Assembly (NCBI GenBank): GCA_944382775.1 | Contig: CALWNI010000013.1 | Span: 1 to 47,976 of the forward strand | DNA length: 47,976 nucleotides | Reading direction: 5' to 3' | Source: an uncultured Allofournierella sp. | GTDB lineage: Bacteria; Bacillota; Clostridia; Oscillospirales; Ruminococcaceae | Shown here: positions 47,374 to 47,976 of the stretch, in pieces | How the letters are laid out: the number at the start of each line of letters is the position of its first letter | Numbering within the stretch: position 1 is the stretch's first letter | Made by a program: the position numbers and the translations under genes | The notes under the pieces: generated by a model | Databases searched by the model: none | Told to the model about the DNA's origin: nothing | The model's input: only the letters and a program-made list of their open reading frames with translations

Positions 47374-47642
47374 ACACCCTTATCCCCTTTCAGATTTGCT
47401 AACCATAATAAAACCTCTTCCAATACCGATGCATTCAGCTCATAAAAAATGAACTTACCTTCTCGTGTATCTCGAATCAAATCTGCCTCTTTCAAAACCG
47501 ATAGATGCCGAGAAATGGAAGCCGCTGTTACCGGAAACCGTTCCGCAATTTCTCCGGCCGACATTTTTTGATTTTTCAGCAAATCCAAAATTTCACGGCG
47601 GATTGGATCTGCCAGTGCTTTTAGTGTGTTTTGCAAAGCCAT
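47370..47642 (-). CDS. SdpR-like ArsR-family repressor
   Basis: The 90-residue winged helix-turn-helix protein has ALQNTLKALADPIRREILD, the recognition region PVTAASISRHLSVLKEADLI and the wing REGKFIFYELN. It lacks the CxC metal-binding motif of true ArsR proteins, as expected for the SdpR subgroup. It is translationally coupled to the SdpI-like gene. A perfect dyad covers its transcription start, indicating autorepression. The start is ATG behind AAAGGAG. Confidence 0.88.
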   Translation of the reverse strand: MALQNTLKALADPIRREILDLLKNQKMSAGEIAERFPVTAASISRHLSVLKEADLIRDTREGKFIFYELNASVLEEVLLWLANLKGDKGV

Positions 47643-47664
47643 TGCGATCGCTCCTTTCGGCTAT

Positions 47665-47693
47665 CAATTAACATTTAACCTAATTGTTAATTG
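47665..47693. promoter_or_regulatory. Operator-like dyad of the sdpRI promoter
   Basis: CAATTAAC / GTTAATTG (8-bp perfect arms, 13-base centre) directly follows the -10 box and covers the start point, where a small ArsR-type repressor would bind. Confidence 0.72.
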
Positions 47694-47694
47694 T

Positions 47695-47723
47695 AATATA
47701 CACCTCTTTTCATTCTATGTCAA
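47695..47723 (-). promoter_or_regulatory. Promoter of sdpR-sdpI
   Basis: A perfect TTGACA (47718-47723), 17 bases and TATATT (47695-47700). Confidence 0.85.
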
Positions 47724-47737
47724 TAACGGAGCAAAAG

Positions 47738-47770
47738 AAAAAAGGCATGGCGTATCGCCATGCCTTTTTT
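47738..47770 (-). terminator. Terminator of the P-type ATPase gene
   Basis: AAAAAAGGCATGGCG / CGCCATGCCTTTTTT with a 3-base loop and T run on the minus strand, 17 bases after the stop codon at 47788. Confidence 0.92.
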
Positions 47771-47787
47771 CTTATAAAATGTTGCAA

Positions 47788-47976
47788 TTAACGGCCACGG
47801 ATGACACGACCCAACTGAATCAGCAGGGTGGGTGCAAAGGCCAGGCCCACAATTTGTGCGTATTGAACTGCACTCAAAGCGGCAACCATAAACATGCCTT
47901 CCAGTACAGGAATCAGCAGAACAGCAGCCAGCAGAACCACGCCACCGGCAAATGCCATCAGCGAATACTTGTTGCT
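47788..47976 (-). CDS. P-type cation-transporting ATPase, C-terminal fragment
   Basis: A frame open from the right edge encodes the last 62 residues of a protein ending LIQLGRVIRGR. It begins with NKYSLMAFAGG, followed by a hydrophobic helix, an IPVLEGMF turn, a short amphipathic link and a last helix (YAQIVGLAFAPTLLIQLG). This order matches the final two membrane helices of Ca2+/cation P-type ATPases (NKYL...IP.L...F...PL...W). The family call rests on this short end only; the gene continues outside the window. Confidence 0.6.
   Translation of the reverse strand, partial: SNKYSLMAFAGGVVLLAAVLLIPVLEGMFMVAALSAVQYAQIVGLAFAPTLLIQLGRVIRGR

Overview
The window looks like a stretch of chromosome from a spore-forming, Gram-positive member of the Clostridia, probably Oscillospiraceae/Ruminococcaceae-like. 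The evidence is a complete spoIIA operon (spoIIAA-spoIIAB-sigF), strong purine-rich ribosome binding sites before nearly every gene, canonical TTGACA/TATAAT promoters, a T-box leader on valS, a Ser46-containing HPr and clostridial-style gene order. The family-level placement is inference. I see no prophage, insertion sequence, rRNA or CRISPR array.

Layout, left to right. 1-3.8 kb (minus strand): forespore sigma-F switch, then folC and a VanZ-family membrane protein. 3.8-8 kb (minus): valS behind a T-box leader, and an unusual 6-phosphofructokinase. 8.0-8.7 kb (plus): a 313-bp unit with its own promoter, tRNA-Gln(CUG), terminator hairpin, tRNA-Pro(CGG) and terminator, present twice in tandem. 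8.7-10 kb (plus): an unrecognised 83-aa protein, a PC4/YdbC-like ssDNA-binding protein and an HD-domain hydrolase. 10-23.2 kb (minus): asnB - murE - Hsp70 - J-protein - PASTA class B PBP - SEDS protein - murA - ftsZ - DivIVA-like coiled-coil protein. 23.3-26.5 kb (plus): a two-gene cassette, ATP-grasp ligase and a second asnB. 26.5-37.6 kb (minus): the classical dcw cluster mraZ-rsmH-ftsL-ftsI-murF-mraY-ftsW-murG-ftsQ, without murC or murD. 37.7-41.6 kb (minus): a coiled-coil protein, rsmD, a stand-alone NuoE-like [2Fe-2S] protein, uvrC and HPr. 41.8-45.6 kb (minus): the SRP/ribosome-maturation cluster ylxM-ffh-rpsP-khpA-rimM-trmD. 45.7-47.98 kb: a GreA-type factor (plus), an SdpI/SdpR-like immunity-repressor pair (minus) and the C-terminal end of a P-type ATPase running off the right edge.

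Most of the window (about 10-37 kb) is cell-envelope biology. It has two complete SEDS polymerase/PASTA-PBP pairs, one in the dcw operon (division) and one beside murE, murA and ftsZ (perhaps SpoVE/SpoVD-like or a second synthase). It also has MurA, E, F, G and MraY, plus two glutamine-dependent asparagine-synthase homologues on either side of an ATP-grasp ligase. Because AsnB homologues amidate peptidoglycan stems and ATP-grasp enzymes add D-Asp cross-bridges in other Firmicutes, this divergent asnB/ATP-grasp/asnB block is the best candidate here for an undescribed wall-modification system.

A second theme is regulatory RNA structure inside operons. Terminator-like or ribosome-binding-site-masking hairpins lie between genes expected to be co-transcribed (tRNA-Gln/tRNA-Pro, J-protein/PBP, ftsL/ftsI, khpA/rimM). 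Perfect dyads overlap the HPr and SdpR promoters, and an ordered triplet of MraZ boxes follows the mraZ promoter. All functional calls come from reading the sequence; no database search was run.
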